Positions 47,132-57,101 of a stretch of 64,000 nt of DNA are shown piece after piece (position 1 is the stretch's first letter; each line of letters opens with the position of its first letter). The position numbers were made by a program, and so were the translations under genes. Below the pieces are notes generated by a model that saw only the letters and a list, made by a program, of their open reading frames with translations, was not told where the DNA came from and did no database searches. This DNA is from Gemmatimonadota bacterium (GTDB taxonomy: Bacteria; Latescibacterota; UBA2968; GCA-2709665). Location of the stretch: contig JAPPJY010000075.1 of assembly GCA_028874335.1 (NCBI GenBank), positions 91,214 to 155,213 of the forward strand. The letters run 5' to 3'.

Positions 47132-49534
47132 TCAAGGCGATGGCACCTCCAGGTTCCGATCACCGAAAATCAGCCTCGTGCCTGAAACGGCCGCGTGTGA
47201 GAGGTAGGCGCCGTCGGAATCGGTCCTGACAACGGCGCAAATTGCATCGGTGGTCACGTCGTTTGCGCCGTACGTCCTGTGCATCCCGTCCGATATGACG
47301 ATGTGATCCGTGCCGCCGCCATGTTCCACGATCAGGTACGCGGTTCCGCCCGGCCCTTCGTTTTCTCCACGGCGAATCTGAACTCCCGGCAGCGGCATGC
47401 TCCTGAACGGATAGAGCAACACGGCGAGATCGTCCACCACGCCGTCGCCCGACGTGATCAGGTCCAGGGAAGCCCACCGGATGAGTTGCCGGGCGGGCCG
47501 CCGGCCGGGGATGCCTCCGAGATGCGCCATTCCCGTACCCAGGCGGACAGACGGGGCATCGGGCGTGGCCACGAGCAAGCCCGGCGCTTCCGCGGAAAAC
47601 ACCGCCGTCCTGCCTCGCTGAAGCGGCGTCGGCGAATGAAGGTAAAACGATGCTGTTCTGCCGGCATTGACGGAGGAGAAGGAATCGAATATCAGAAAGT
47701 AGGGATTTGTCTCGTTCACGGATCTCACAGGTTTAACGAACAGAAAGTGCCGCCGATGCCGGACCCCCAGAGCGCGATAGCCCCGGTGTTCTGCGGAAAA
47801 GTAGTCCATACCTCCCTGGCTGCTCCATACGGGTTGCTCGCCCACGGCGATGCGACGATCGAGATTTCGGTCGTCTATTACGAGCATGTTGTGCGCTTTG
47901 GAGCTTATATACCAGGGCCGGTGTAGTGGATCGTCGTAACTGACGCCCAGCCCGGCGTCGACGGCAAGCGCCGTGCCGTACGCGAACATTTCGAAACTGA
48001 GAACGTCGTAGTGATAATGCCCGCCGCCCCAGTCGCCGTAATTGACAACCAGATAGGGGCTCTCACGGGTCCAGTCCTGGCGCATGACGGCGAAACCCGA
48101 TGGACGGAAGTCGATTGACGTCCTGGAAGGCGGTTCGGCGTTGTCTTCAATGTCGGCCCCAAGCAGGTTTCTGGCCACCCACAGCAGGTCCGGCCGATCG
48201 AAGATGCGCCCGCCGTCCACAAAGACGTCCCGGTCGAACCGCGCCCGTCCGCCGTCGTTGACCGCGGGTTGGGTGCCCAGGGGGCTGATCAGGTACATCC
48301 AGTGATTCAGGGTCCGTTCGAGAGGCGGGCGAAGGCCGGCCGCCCGCTCCTCGTGACCGCCGAACTTTTCCAGAAGGTGGGCGAGATTCCTCGGATCGCG
48401 ATAGACGACATTGGAGTAGCTCGACGGACAACGTTCGGAATGGCAGCCGTCTTCGTAGAAGTCCATTGACAGATGCTCCTCGATCCTGTGAACGCCGAGT
48501 GAGACCCAGCGCCCGGCTTCCTGGAACTCGGAGAAGTTGAGGCCCAGTTCCGCCATGGCGTAGGAGCCCATCACCTGCCAGTTGCCCGAACGGTACCCCT
48601 GCTTTTGCAGTTCGTACAGCCAGCGCGCCGATCCCAGGAAGTTCTTCAGGAGCCGTTCGTGGGTTTCTGAAGTGAGCCTTCCGCGGTTCAGACGGTAAAA
48701 CTCCAGAAACACACGGTTCCGGCGTGCGCCGAGTCCCAGTTCATACCAGATCGGGTGCTTGTCCGCGTCGGCGCCCACGACGTCGTCACGTTGTTCGTAC
48801 CACTGGTTGAAGAGTTCGTCGAAGGCGTCCAGATATTTCGTGTTCCGCGTGCCCAGGTAGGCCCAAAGCAGGGGCTGGGACCATTCCCAGTAGTGAAATC
48901 CGTATTTTCCGCCGGTGCCGTAATCCGCATTGAAGTCCACGACCGGTCCGTGCTGGATGTTGACGCCGCCCCATCCTGTAATATTGTGGGCGGCCACACG
49001 GTCAGCCACCGCGGTATAGGATTTCGTACTGAAGAACCGGAAGGCCTCTTCCACGGTGAAAAAGGGGACGCCGGCGTTGATATAGGCGTATCCGGATCGG
49101 GTGTCCCAGTAAGTACCCCAGGCCTTGTACGCAGCGTCGTAGTCCGCCTGCTCCACAGCGCGCTTCACGTCCTCCAGCCCGGCACGATTCAGATCCATCG
49201 CGGCAAAGAGATTGGGATCGCTGATGTGCTTGATCTGCTCGTCCAGGTAGACGGGATCTTCACGGAGATCGGTACGCGCCTCTCCGAATGCCGCCGCAAA
49301 CAGAACGAAATCACTGAAACCAACGCGCCCGTCGAGATTCAGATCGAATCGTTCGTCGAAGGCGTCATCGGACACGGACGTGCCAAAGTTGCGGACGAAG
49401 GCGACGAAGTCCTCGAAGTCCACGTGACCGTCTCCGGTGAAGTCACCGGGCACACCAGAATCGGCATCGGCAGCCATCAGCAGGGCCGCCGCAAACAGGC
49501 TCAACCACATCCAATGCGCGACTTTTCCGGTCAT
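47132..49534 (-). CDS. Secreted heparinase II/III-like protein with EF-hand (dockerin-like) repeats, copy 1
   Basis: An 800-residue protein with a signal peptide (MTGKVAHWMWLSLFAAALLMAADA), then a tandem calcium-binding, dockerin-like region (DFTGDGHVDFEDFVAFV and DLNLDGRVGFSDFVLFA, about 27-85). An alpha/alpha-barrel of alginate-lyase type follows, and a C-terminal heparinase II/III-like beta-sandwich carrying the GGHYHYDVLSFEMF motif, where the histidines are expected in catalysis. It probably cleaves an acidic polysaccharide by elimination. Substrate unknown. The ATG at 49534 is taken because the signal peptide starts there. Nearly a twin of the next gene. Confidence 0.85.
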   Translation of the reverse strand: MTGKVAHWMWLSLFAAALLMAADADSGVPGDFTGDGHVDFEDFVAFVRNFGTSVSDDAFDERFDLNLDGRVGFSDFVLFAAAFGEARTDLREDPVYLDEQIKHISDPNLFAAMDLNRAGLEDVKRAVEQADYDAAYKAWGTYWDTRSGYAYINAGVPFFTVEEAFRFFSTKSYTAVADRVAAHNITGWGGVNIQHGPVVDFNADYGTGGKYGFHYWEWSQPLLWAYLGTRNTKYLDAFDELFNQWYEQRDDVVGADADKHPIWYELGLGARRNRVFLEFYRLNRGRLTSETHERLLKNFLGSARWLYELQKQGYRSGNWQVMGSYAMAELGLNFSEFQEAGRWVSLGVHRIEEHLSMDFYEDGCHSERCPSSYSNVVYRDPRNLAHLLEKFGGHEERAAGLRPPLERTLNHWMYLISPLGTQPAVNDGGRARFDRDVFVDGGRIFDRPDLLWVARNLLGADIEDNAEPPSRTSIDFRPSGFAVMRQDWTRESPYLVVNYGDWGGGHYHYDVLSFEMFAYGTALAVDAGLGVSYDDPLHRPWYISSKAHNMLVIDDRNLDRRIAVGEQPVWSSQGGMDYFSAEHRGYRALGVRHRRHFLFVKPVRSVNETNPYFLIFDSFSSVNAGRTASFYLHSPTPLQRGRTAVFSAEAPGLLVATPDAPSVRLGTGMAHLGGIPGRRPARQLIRWASLDLITSGDGVVDDLAVLLYPFRSMPLPGVQIRRGENEGPGGTAYLIVEHGGGTDHIVISDGMHRTYGANDVTTDAICAVVRTDSDGAYLSHAAVSGTRLIFGDRNLEVPSP

Positions 49535-49685
49535 TGGGAATTCCGATGGTCTTTGCGGTGGAGAATCCGGCCGGTTTGAGCGGATCGCTGGAAGGTTCGC
49601 CACTGAGACGATCGAAAAACAACCGCTCGAGGGAACGCCTGTCGTCGTCGCGTTTTCCCGGCACTGGAAACGGGACGCGTTCGCC

Positions 49686-52088
49686 TCAACGCGATGTCAC
49701 GTCCAGGCTCCGATCCCCGAAAGTCAGCCTTGTGCCGGAGACGGTCGCGTGCGAGAGGTATGCGCCGTCGGAATGGGTCCTGATTACAGCGCAGATTGTA
49801 TCGGTGGAAATCGCGTTTGCCCCAAACGTCCTGTCTGTTCCGTCCGATATGACGATGTGATCCACGCCGCCGCCGTGTTCCACGATCAGGTACGCGGTGC
49901 CGACGGGCCCATCGTTTTCTCCACGGCGGATTCGCACGCCCGGCAGCGGCATGCTCCTGAACGGAAAGAGCAACACGGCGAGGTCGTCCGTCAGGCCATC
50001 GCCCGACGTGCTCACGTCGAGCGAAGCCCACCGGATTGGTCGCCGTGCCGGACGCTGGTTCGGTAAGCCCCCGAGGTGCGCCATTCCGGTGCCCAGACGA
50101 ACGGACGGGGCATCCGGCGTGGCCACGAGCAAGCCGGGCGCCTCGGTGGAAAACACCGCGGTTCCGCCACGCTGCAACGGCGTGGGGGAATGCAGGAAAA
50201 ACGAAGCTCTTCTGCCGCCGTCGACGGAGGAGAAGGCATCGAATACGAGGAAATAGGGATCGATCCCGTTTGCCGGCTCTGCCGGCTTCAGGAAAAGAAT
50301 ATGGCGGCGATGGGCGACGCCCCGCGATCGATAGCCTTCGTGCTGTGCGGAGAAGTAGTCCATTCCGGCCTGGCTGCTCCATACCGGATTCTGGCCTACG
50401 GCAATCCTGCGGTCGAGGTTCGCGTCGTCTATCACCAGCATATTGTGCGCCCTGGAAGTCTTGTACCACGGTCCGTGGAGCGGGTCGTCGTAGCTGACGC
50501 CGATGCCGGCGTCGACGGCCAGCGCATGCCCATAGGCGAAGAGTTCGAAACTGAGGATATCGGGGTGGGAATGGCCTCCGCCATATTCGCCGTAGTTGAT
50601 GACCAGATAGGCGCTCTCACGGGTCCACTCCTGGCGCATGACGGCGAAACCTGACGGTCTGAAATCTATCGACGTTCTGGATGGCGGCTCGACGGGGTCG
50701 TCGATGCTGGCGCCTAGCACGTTTTGAGCCACCCATAGCAAGTCCGGTCGATCGAAGGCGCGTCCGCCGTCGATGAAAATATCGCGGTTGAAACGGCCGC
50801 GTCCGCCGTCGTTCACGGCAGGCTGTGTGCCCAGGGGACTGATCAGGTACATCCAGTGGTTCAACGTGCGTTCGAGCGGCGGACGAAGGGCGGCAGCCCG
50901 GTCTTCGTTGCCTCCGAAACGTTCGAGAAGAAAGGCCAGATTCCGGGGGTCGCGATAGACGATGTTGGAATAGCTGGACGGGCAGCGCTCCGAATGGCAG
51001 CCGTCTTCATAGAAATCTCTCTGGAGATGTTCTTCAATCCGGTAAACGCCCTGTGAGACCCACCGTTCCGCCTCTTTGAACTCGGGCAGATTGATGCCCA
51101 GTTCCGCCAGGGCGTAGGAACCCATCACCTGCCAGTTGCCCGACCGGTATCCCTGTTTTTCCAGCTCGTACAGCCAGCGCGCGGAACCCAGGTAGTTCTT
51201 GAGCATCCGCTCGTGAGTCTGCACCGAGAGTCGGCCCCGGTTCAGCTTGTAGAACTCCAGAAATACGCGGTTCCGGCGCGACCCGAGCCCGAGTTCGTAC
51301 CAGATCGGATCCAGGTGCGTGTAAGCGCCCACGACGTCGTCCCGCTGTTCGTACCACTGATTGAAGAGTTTGTCGAAAACATCGAGATATTTCGTGTCTC
51401 GCGTGCCAAGGTACGCCCACAACAGCGGCCCCGACCAACCCCAGTAGTGAAAACCGTATTTGCCGCTCCTGCCGTAGTCCGCGTTGAAATCCACGACCGG
51501 GCCGTGCTGTATGGTAACGCCGCCCCATCCGGTGATGTTGTGAGCGGCCACGCGATCCGCCGCCGCCGTGTAGTTTCTGGTGCTGAAGTACTCGTATGCC
51601 TGGTCGATGGTGCGATAGGGGATGCCGACGTTGATATAGTCGAATCCGGATCGGGCGTCCCAGTACGCCCCCCACGCCCTGTAGGCGGCGGCGTAGTCTC
51701 CTTGGTCCACGGCGCGCTTGACCGCCTCGAGCCCGGCGCGGTTCAGATCCATCGCGGCAAAGAGATCGGGATCGCTGATGTGCTTGATCTGTTCGCCCAG
51801 GTAGAGGGGATCTTCACGGAGATCGGTGCGCGCCTCTCGGAAAGCCGCCGCAAATAGAACGAAGTCACTGAAACCGACGCGCCCGTCGAGATTCAGATCG
51901 AATCGTTCGTCGAAGGCGTCATCGGACGCGGACGTGCCAAAGTTGCGGACGAAGGCGACGAAGTCCTCGAAGCCCACGTGACCGTCACCGGTGAAGTCCC
52001 CCGGCACGCCGCACCATGCGGCGGTGAACGCCAGCATGACGGCCAGAAACGGTCCGGAGCACCTCTTGATCAGGACTCGTGGGGGCAT
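49686..52088 (-). CDS. Secreted heparinase II/III-like protein with EF-hand (dockerin-like) repeats, copy 2
   Basis: An 800-residue paralogue of the gene above. It has the same order: signal peptide (MPPRVLIKRCSGPFLAVMLAFTAAWC), dockerin-like pair (DFTGDGHVGFEDFVAFV, DLNLDGRVGFSDFVLFA), alpha/alpha barrel and heparinase domain with GGHSHPDILSFELF, the more canonical form of the motif. Long stretches are identical to copy 1 while the signal peptides differ. The two are 151 bases apart in tandem, showing a fairly recent duplication. No promoter is obvious upstream; the 174 bases to the next gene hold nothing I recognise. Confidence 0.85.
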   Translation of the reverse strand: MPPRVLIKRCSGPFLAVMLAFTAAWCGVPGDFTGDGHVGFEDFVAFVRNFGTSASDDAFDERFDLNLDGRVGFSDFVLFAAAFREARTDLREDPLYLGEQIKHISDPDLFAAMDLNRAGLEAVKRAVDQGDYAAAYRAWGAYWDARSGFDYINVGIPYRTIDQAYEYFSTRNYTAAADRVAAHNITGWGGVTIQHGPVVDFNADYGRSGKYGFHYWGWSGPLLWAYLGTRDTKYLDVFDKLFNQWYEQRDDVVGAYTHLDPIWYELGLGSRRNRVFLEFYKLNRGRLSVQTHERMLKNYLGSARWLYELEKQGYRSGNWQVMGSYALAELGINLPEFKEAERWVSQGVYRIEEHLQRDFYEDGCHSERCPSSYSNIVYRDPRNLAFLLERFGGNEDRAAALRPPLERTLNHWMYLISPLGTQPAVNDGGRGRFNRDIFIDGGRAFDRPDLLWVAQNVLGASIDDPVEPPSRTSIDFRPSGFAVMRQEWTRESAYLVINYGEYGGGHSHPDILSFELFAYGHALAVDAGIGVSYDDPLHGPWYKTSRAHNMLVIDDANLDRRIAVGQNPVWSSQAGMDYFSAQHEGYRSRGVAHRRHILFLKPAEPANGIDPYFLVFDAFSSVDGGRRASFFLHSPTPLQRGGTAVFSTEAPGLLVATPDAPSVRLGTGMAHLGGLPNQRPARRPIRWASLDVSTSGDGLTDDLAVLLFPFRSMPLPGVRIRRGENDGPVGTAYLIVEHGGGVDHIVISDGTDRTFGANAISTDTICAVIRTHSDGAYLSHATVSGTRLTFGDRSLDVTSR

Positions 52089-52262
52089 GTTGCGCTCCGG
52101 AGGAGAGACAACTGGGACCGTAAACGAATATACGGGCGAAGCAGCAGGGTAGGGGACTCACACATTCGAATCTACAGGCGTCAGCAGGAAAGTAACAAAG
52201 ATCCGGTGGGCAAATGGGTAACCAAATATACGTACACTACTTACAGGTTGGAACACTTTCTC

Positions 52263-52607
52263 TCAAGTGTCTCCGTCACAATTGAGCTTTGAGACGTAGG
52301 CGACGCGCATTCGTCCAGCGTGATACTTCGCCCAGTCCGGCACGTGAACAGTCATCAATGCCTTAAACAGTTTTCCGTGGTTTGGAACGCGCAGGTGTAA
52401 CAACTCATGTGCAATGACGAAGTCCTGGAAACCAGGTTCCTGGTCGGCCAGATCGATCGCAAGAGTGATGATCCCCGACGTCGAGCAGGAACCCCATTTC
52501 CGCGTCATCTGTTGAACCCGCACAACCCTTGGGCGGACGCCCAGCGTTTGGGCCCAGTTATCCACGCGATCGCGAATCAATTGACGACTCTCGTCACGAG
52601 TGCGCAT
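52263..52607 (-). CDS. YgjP/DUF45-like zinc metallopeptidase at the end of the RM operon
   Basis: A 114-residue protein with a gluzincin-type motif [15 protein letters not shown] (HExxH plus a third histidine), and [19 protein letters not shown], typical of the YgjP/SprT-like DUF45 family. The ATG at 52607 lies inside the last codons of hsdR (14-base overlap), so it is translated with it. The longer frame to 52946 is the shadow of hsdR. Such genes often sit beside type I restriction genes, from general knowledge of their neighbourhoods, but their role there is not known. The protein is shorter than standalone YgjP (about 160-240). Confidence 0.8.
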   Translation of the reverse strand: MRTRDESRQLIRDRVDNWAQTLGVRPRVVRVQQMTRKWGSCSTSGIITLAIDLADQEPGFQDFVIAHELLHLRVPNHGKLFKALMTVHVPDWAKYHAGRMRVAYVSKLNCDGDT

Positions 52608-55545
52608 CTGTGTCAGATTCGAGCAGGATTTCAAGTATGGTCTCAACGATCCGGGCGCGTTCCTTCTTGTTAACCTCCAGAATCGGTTGGTAGAGAGCAG
52701 ATCGAAGTCTCCGTTTTTCGTCCTCATTTTCTGATGCGTTCGGAAAGCGCACGAGAAGCGTTTCCGCTTCACGTGCCACCATCGAAGCCGAGATACCTGC
52801 GGACTTAAGGGTTGTGTTCTTCTTGAGCGTCCAGTACACACCGAATGCTTGAGTCGAAAGACCACTGTCTTCAGCGGCTTTTGCCACATCTTCTTTTTCT
52901 TTCGCCAGTGCCAACAACTGCTCCATTGCCACGAGGCTCGTCGCATTGCGGTTCTGAAGATCCTCGAGGATGTGTTCGGCGCGTTCTTTGATCGGTCGAA
53001 ACACGGGTGCCTTTTCCGGTTCCGCGTCTATTTCGTCACGCAAGCCCCGCACGAGATTGAATATTTTCGCTTCGTCGGAGCCCGGTTCGTTTCGAAGTGC
53101 CTGGACCGTGGGCGCATCGAACGTCACTGTTTTGATCACGTCTCCAAGGCCCTGTTGAGTAACGCTGTCTTTCACCAGACTGGCCGTTTTCAGGCCCAAG
53201 GGTGCGTTGTAAGTGGTATTCGTCTCATAGGCATTAATGAGAACGGCATGTAATTTCGCAAGGTTTTTGTACGTATTAATGTGCTCGCGAAGTTCAGGAG
53301 ATGGTGACAGGATTTCCCAAAGGGCTTCAATTTCCCTAAATGCGTGAAAATAAGATCTTCTTGTCTCCGGAACCAGAAAACGACCGTAGATGATTTCCTC
53401 AAGTCTCTCATCGGCTCCACCTATGCCTGCCTCGCCAAGATATTCAATCCTTGCACGCTCGATCTTTCCAAGGCAATCCTGTAGAAGAAGATCAAGATCC
53501 TCGATTACTCCGCTGACATCGGTAGAGTCAAATCTCAGCGCCTTTCTCAATTCCCGAAGGACGCCCACGAAGTCCACGACCAGTCCAATGCGTTTGCCGG
53601 CGCCATTCTCGTCAACATGAGGTCGATTGACGCGCGCGATCGCCTGAAGCAGTACATGATCTCGCATAGGCTTGTCGAGATACATACAGTAGAGAAGTGA
53701 TGCGTCGTAACCGGTGAGCAGCTTGTCGGTTACAATCAGAATCTTCGGATTCTCATCCGCCTTCTTGAATAGGAGTCGGACCTCCTCCTCGCGGCTCGTC
53801 GACAGCTGCAACTTTGCGACCAGGGGACGGTCAATCACGTCCGCCGTGTTCTCGGTATAGACAGCCTCAGACCACTCGGGCGGCAGATACCTGTCCAGCG
53901 CACGCTTGTATTTTGCACAGGCCTCGCGGTTTACGCCCACAAGAAACGCCTTGTAGCCAAGCGGTTCGACGTTTTTCTTGAAGTGCTCCGCGACGTATAT
54001 GGCGACTTTTTCAACCCTATCGTCAGCAGTCAGGAAAGTACGCAGACCGATCGCTCTGTCGAGAATCCTGTTAAGTTCATCGACATCGGTAACGCTTTCC
54101 GACTCCGCCAATTCGAAGAATTCCCTGTCAAGTCGCTCGACCGGTACGGTCATTTCACTCGGCGCCATCGTGTGGCGGAGCGGAAGCGTCGTTTCATCCT
54201 CAATCGACTCGGCGATGGAATACTTGTCGAGATAACCCAACTCGTCGTCGACACCGAAAATCTTGAAGGTCCCTTCGCCCTGGTCAGTCTTCGCGATCGG
54301 TGTGCCGGTGAAACCGATGATGGTTGCATTCGGAACTGCCGCCATCATGTAGGTGCCCAAATCTTTGGCTACAGAACGATGGGCTTCGTCGATGAACACG
54401 TAAATGTTGTCGCGCGTGTTCGCGTCCTTGTCGATCCCCTCGAATTTGTGGATCATCGAGATGATCAGGCCCCGTTTGTCGGCTTCCAGCAATTCCTGTA
54501 TTTCCTTCTTGGAATTCGCCTGCCAGACGGCAATGTCCTGCTGCTGCATCTCGCCCAGGAGTCTTGCAACCCAGCCCTTGAGCTGTCCTTCGATTTCCGT
54601 GCGGTCCACAACCACAACCACGGTCGGTGTTTGAAATCGATCCTTGCGCTCCAAAATCAACCGCGCAGCGGTGAGCAGGGTAAAGGTCTTGCCCGAACCC
54701 TGGGTATGCCAGATGAGCCCGCGGCGCTTTCCCGATTCCGAACAACGTTCAACGATACGATCGATCGCACGCCTTTGATGCTGGCGCAGCACCGATTTGC
54801 GTGTTTCACCGTCTTCAACGTAAAAAAGGATCCAATCCCGTAGCGTACGGAGGAAGTCCGTTGGCTCAAAGAATGACTGCACCGCAAATCGGTAACTCTC
54901 CTCCCGACGTTCCTTCCAGCGCGCCATGAAACGCCGATTGGCGTTCCACGTCACGCCGTACCAGTAATCGAGGAGATGGGTGACGTTGAACAGCTGTGCG
55001 GCGCCGATCAGCTCGGGTGTTTCAAGCTCGTAGCGCTTGAGTTGGCCGATTCCGCGATCGATCGCATTGCGATCGGTCGGATTCTTGTGTTCCACGATGG
55101 CAACCGGTACACCGTTGACGACGAACATCACGTCGGCACGATTGGCTTTGCGCGCGGGTGGTTTGAGTCTCCATTCCCACGTGACATAAAGGACGTTCTC
55201 ATTGGACTGTTCGAAATCGATGATCTGAACGCGCCGATAACGGCTCTCATCCTCGTCGTACAACTGGCGCTCGCCGCGCAGCCAGGAAAGCATCTCGCGG
55301 TTGCCCTCTATCGTCGCAGGGATTGCCTCGAGACGCTCGATCACGGAACGGATGGCATCGTTTGACATCCAGGGATTGAATTTCCCAAGCGCTTCTTCCA
55401 GTTCATCACGGAAAAACATCCCAGTCTCGCCGTTGCGCAAACGCAGGGCGTCCCCGGGCTGGATGGGTGTCCAGCCGACCTCGGCCGCGTGGCGGACCAA
55501 GGGAAACTGGACGGTGCCAGCTTCAGTGATGTTAAGTTCACTCAT
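52594..55545 (-). CDS. hsdR: Type I restriction enzyme subunit R
   Basis: A 983-residue motor/nuclease subunit. The PD-(D/E)xK nuclease is at the N-terminus (Asp138, and Glu152-x-Lys154 in AIVEHKN). The helicase follows: Walker [13 protein letters not shown] (about 280-290), DEAH in [15 protein letters not shown], and the later [12 protein letters not shown] helical C-terminus (about 690-983) probably contacts the methylase. The ATG at 55545 ([10 protein letters not shown]) overlaps the end of hepT by 8 bases, and the first in-frame ATG at 55575 is less likely. Confidence 0.95.
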   Translation of the reverse strand: MSELNITEAGTVQFPLVRHAAEVGWTPIQPGDALRLRNGETGMFFRDELEEALGKFNPWMSNDAIRSVIERLEAIPATIEGNREMLSWLRGERQLYDEDESRYRRVQIIDFEQSNENVLYVTWEWRLKPPARKANRADVMFVVNGVPVAIVEHKNPTDRNAIDRGIGQLKRYELETPELIGAAQLFNVTHLLDYWYGVTWNANRRFMARWKERREESYRFAVQSFFEPTDFLRTLRDWILFYVEDGETRKSVLRQHQRRAIDRIVERCSESGKRRGLIWHTQGSGKTFTLLTAARLILERKDRFQTPTVVVVVDRTEIEGQLKGWVARLLGEMQQQDIAVWQANSKKEIQELLEADKRGLIISMIHKFEGIDKDANTRDNIYVFIDEAHRSVAKDLGTYMMAAVPNATIIGFTGTPIAKTDQGEGTFKIFGVDDELGYLDKYSIAESIEDETTLPLRHTMAPSEMTVPVERLDREFFELAESESVTDVDELNRILDRAIGLRTFLTADDRVEKVAIYVAEHFKKNVEPLGYKAFLVGVNREACAKYKRALDRYLPPEWSEAVYTENTADVIDRPLVAKLQLSTSREEEVRLLFKKADENPKILIVTDKLLTGYDASLLYCMYLDKPMRDHVLLQAIARVNRPHVDENGAGKRIGLVVDFVGVLRELRKALRFDSTDVSGVIEDLDLLLQDCLGKIERARIEYLGEAGIGGADERLEEIIYGRFLVPETRRSYFHAFREIEALWEILSPSPELREHINTYKNLAKLHAVLINAYETNTTYNAPLGLKTASLVKDSVTQQGLGDVIKTVTFDAPTVQALRNEPGSDEAKIFNLVRGLRDEIDAEPEKAPVFRPIKERAEHILEDLQNRNATSLVAMEQLLALAKEKEDVAKAAEDSGLSTQAFGVYWTLKKNTTLKSAGISASMVAREAETLLVRFPNASENEDEKRRLRSALYQPILEVNKKERARIVETILEILLESDTDAHS

Positions 55546-55855
55546 GATTGGATTCAGGCGGCACGATCCGCTCAAGTTGGACTATCAAGGTGGGTAGTTC
55601 CTCCTGTACCACCTTCCAGACGATTTCGATATCTGTTTCGAAGTAGGCATGCACGATACGATTACGCATTCCAACGATCTCGCCCCACGGTATGCTGCCA
55701 ATAGTCTCTCTTATGCTGGTACTCACACGAGACGCGGCCTCGCCGATGATCTCCAAAGACTTCAAGACCGCATTCTGGCGAAGTCGGCTCGCCTCGAAAT
55801 CCGCGTATGTAATCCCCGAAACAAAATCCACGGCATCCCGGGACGACAACAGCAT
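55538..55855 (-). CDS. hepT: HepT-type toxin (RX4HXY RNase)
   Basis: A 105-residue helical DUF86 protein. The catalytic R-x4-H-x-Y motif is Arg64...His69-Ala-Tyr71 in [10 protein letters not shown]. In studied systems HepT is an RNase toxin that its MNT partner inactivates by adding AMP to that tyrosine. The stop codon overlaps the start of hsdR by 8 bases (CATGAGTGA), so the toxin and the restriction subunit are translationally coupled. It is 19 bases downstream of the partner mntA. Confidence 0.92.
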   Translation of the reverse strand: MLLSSRDAVDFVSGITYADFEASRLRQNAVLKSLEIIGEAASRVSTSIRETIGSIPWGEIVGMRNRIVHAYFETDIEIVWKVVQEELPTLIVQLERIVPPESNHE

Positions 55856-55874
55856 GTCAAGCAGTTAGGCACCG

Positions 55875-56186
55875 TCACGTCGCATAGACTTCCTCAGCCG
55901 AATCGAGAATAGCCCTGCGGCGGATGTAGTTACGGCTCTGCTCCACGGCAGAGCGCGTCACCAGATCTACTTCTCTACCAAACAGCGCCGACAACCGCGC
56001 GGCTACTTCCGCAATACCCAACAACCCCGGTGTTCGCCCCGGTTCGAACTCAACCAGAACGTCTATATCGCTCTCAGGTTCAAAGTTTTCCCGGAGGGCC
56101 GATCCAAAGACGGCAAGCCGTTTGATGCCGTACTCTTGGCAGACGGCAGCCAGCGCGAATTTCGATACCGATATCTGTAAGTTCAT
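55875..56186 (-). CDS. mntA: MntA-type nucleotidyltransferase antitoxin
   Basis: A 103-residue minimal nucleotidyltransferase with the G-S-X10-D-X-D motif (Gly28-Ser29, Asp40, Asp42 in FGSALRENFEPESDIDVLVEF). It is expected to neutralise HepT by AMPylation. GGAG lies 6 bases before the ATG at 56186. The frame is open a long way upstream across the intron but this is accidental. Confidence 0.93.
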   Translation of the reverse strand: MNLQISVSKFALAAVCQEYGIKRLAVFGSALRENFEPESDIDVLVEFEPGRTPGLLGIAEVAARLSALFGREVDLVTRSAVEQSRNYIRRRAILDSAEEVYAT

Positions 56187-56323
56187 TACTGTCTCCTCAC
56201 CTGCTTCGTTACAACGAACAATGCCTGTCGGCCACGATGTTCCAGGAAAGTGCGCACCGCCTTGGCCGCCTGCCTGCTGCAGGCAGGACTCTCTGCGTGT
56301 GCCAGTGGTAGCTTTGAACTCCG

Positions 56324-57050
56324 CAAGTGCGCCGTGAAAGGCGCGGAACTTCAGTGGGTGAGAGTCCCACCCGACAACTGTTGCTACAGTCGGTAGCAAC
56401 CGGAGCAGGGACGTAGGCAACAAAATCTCTGAAGCCTCCGGTGTAGAGGGTCGCAAGGCGACTCGGCGAGTATGCAGGCCGTAACGCGCAGTGAACGCTG
56501 AGCAGGCCTCGAAAAAGGTAATGCGGGAGCCGACCCGTCTGTGGATCGGGGAAGGCCGCCGTCGTTGGAAAAAGAAAGCAACGCGTGCATCCAACGGTCC
56601 CGCCGGGGTATTGGCGACGGCATGCATATATAAGGAGATCCGGCGCAACACGGGAAGCCCCAGCGGTGGCGGAGAGGCGCCAACCGGAGACCCGTGAGGG
56701 ACAGGCCGGGCCGTATGGGGTGGCGGACAGGCTCGTAGTACCGATGATGCCGGGTAACGCCGGCGGAGGAAAGGGGCCTGACTTCGGATGCGCTTGTGAA
56801 GGAGACAACGGTCGGGAGAGTGACGCAAGCCTATAACCTCCTCCAAGAGTAGACGAGGCGATTCCGGATCAAGCTAAGGTTTCAGGCGAAGCCGTCCGGG
56901 CAGTTCGGGCAGCGTGTGCCTGAAGGCGACGTCCGTCGGAGAGCCGGATGCGGGAAAACCGCACGTCCGGTTCGACGAGGGGGATGTGGAAACGGGGTAC
57001 GGAACGGCAAGAGGCCACTCTTGTACTACCGCGCCACATCCCTACTCTAC
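56324..57050 (+). mobile_element. ORF-less group II intron (opposite strand to the RM operon)
   Basis: The 5' end GTGCGCC is the canonical group II start, with GTGGGTGAGAGTCCCACC about 30 bases in. Domain V is at 56941-56974: GAGCCGGATGCGG then a GAAA-type loop and its complement, including ACGT and the terminal GGTTC. Domain VI has a 9-base stem GGGATGTGG / CCACATCCC, then a bulged A at 57044, 7 bases from the 3' end CTAC at 57050. Total 727 bases with no reverse transcriptase; the maturase ORF expected in domain IV is missing. It lies between hsdS and mntA but on the plus strand, so it is antisense to the RM operon. Confidence 0.88.
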
Positions 57051-57101
57051 AGTGCGGAGAGCAATTGTCCGTCTGAGCGAGGTGCTTGGGTTCGATACTC
57101 A

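Noticed and set aside
56491-56836. Small ORFs inside the group II intron
   Set aside because: They lie in ribozyme domains and have no maturase motifs.
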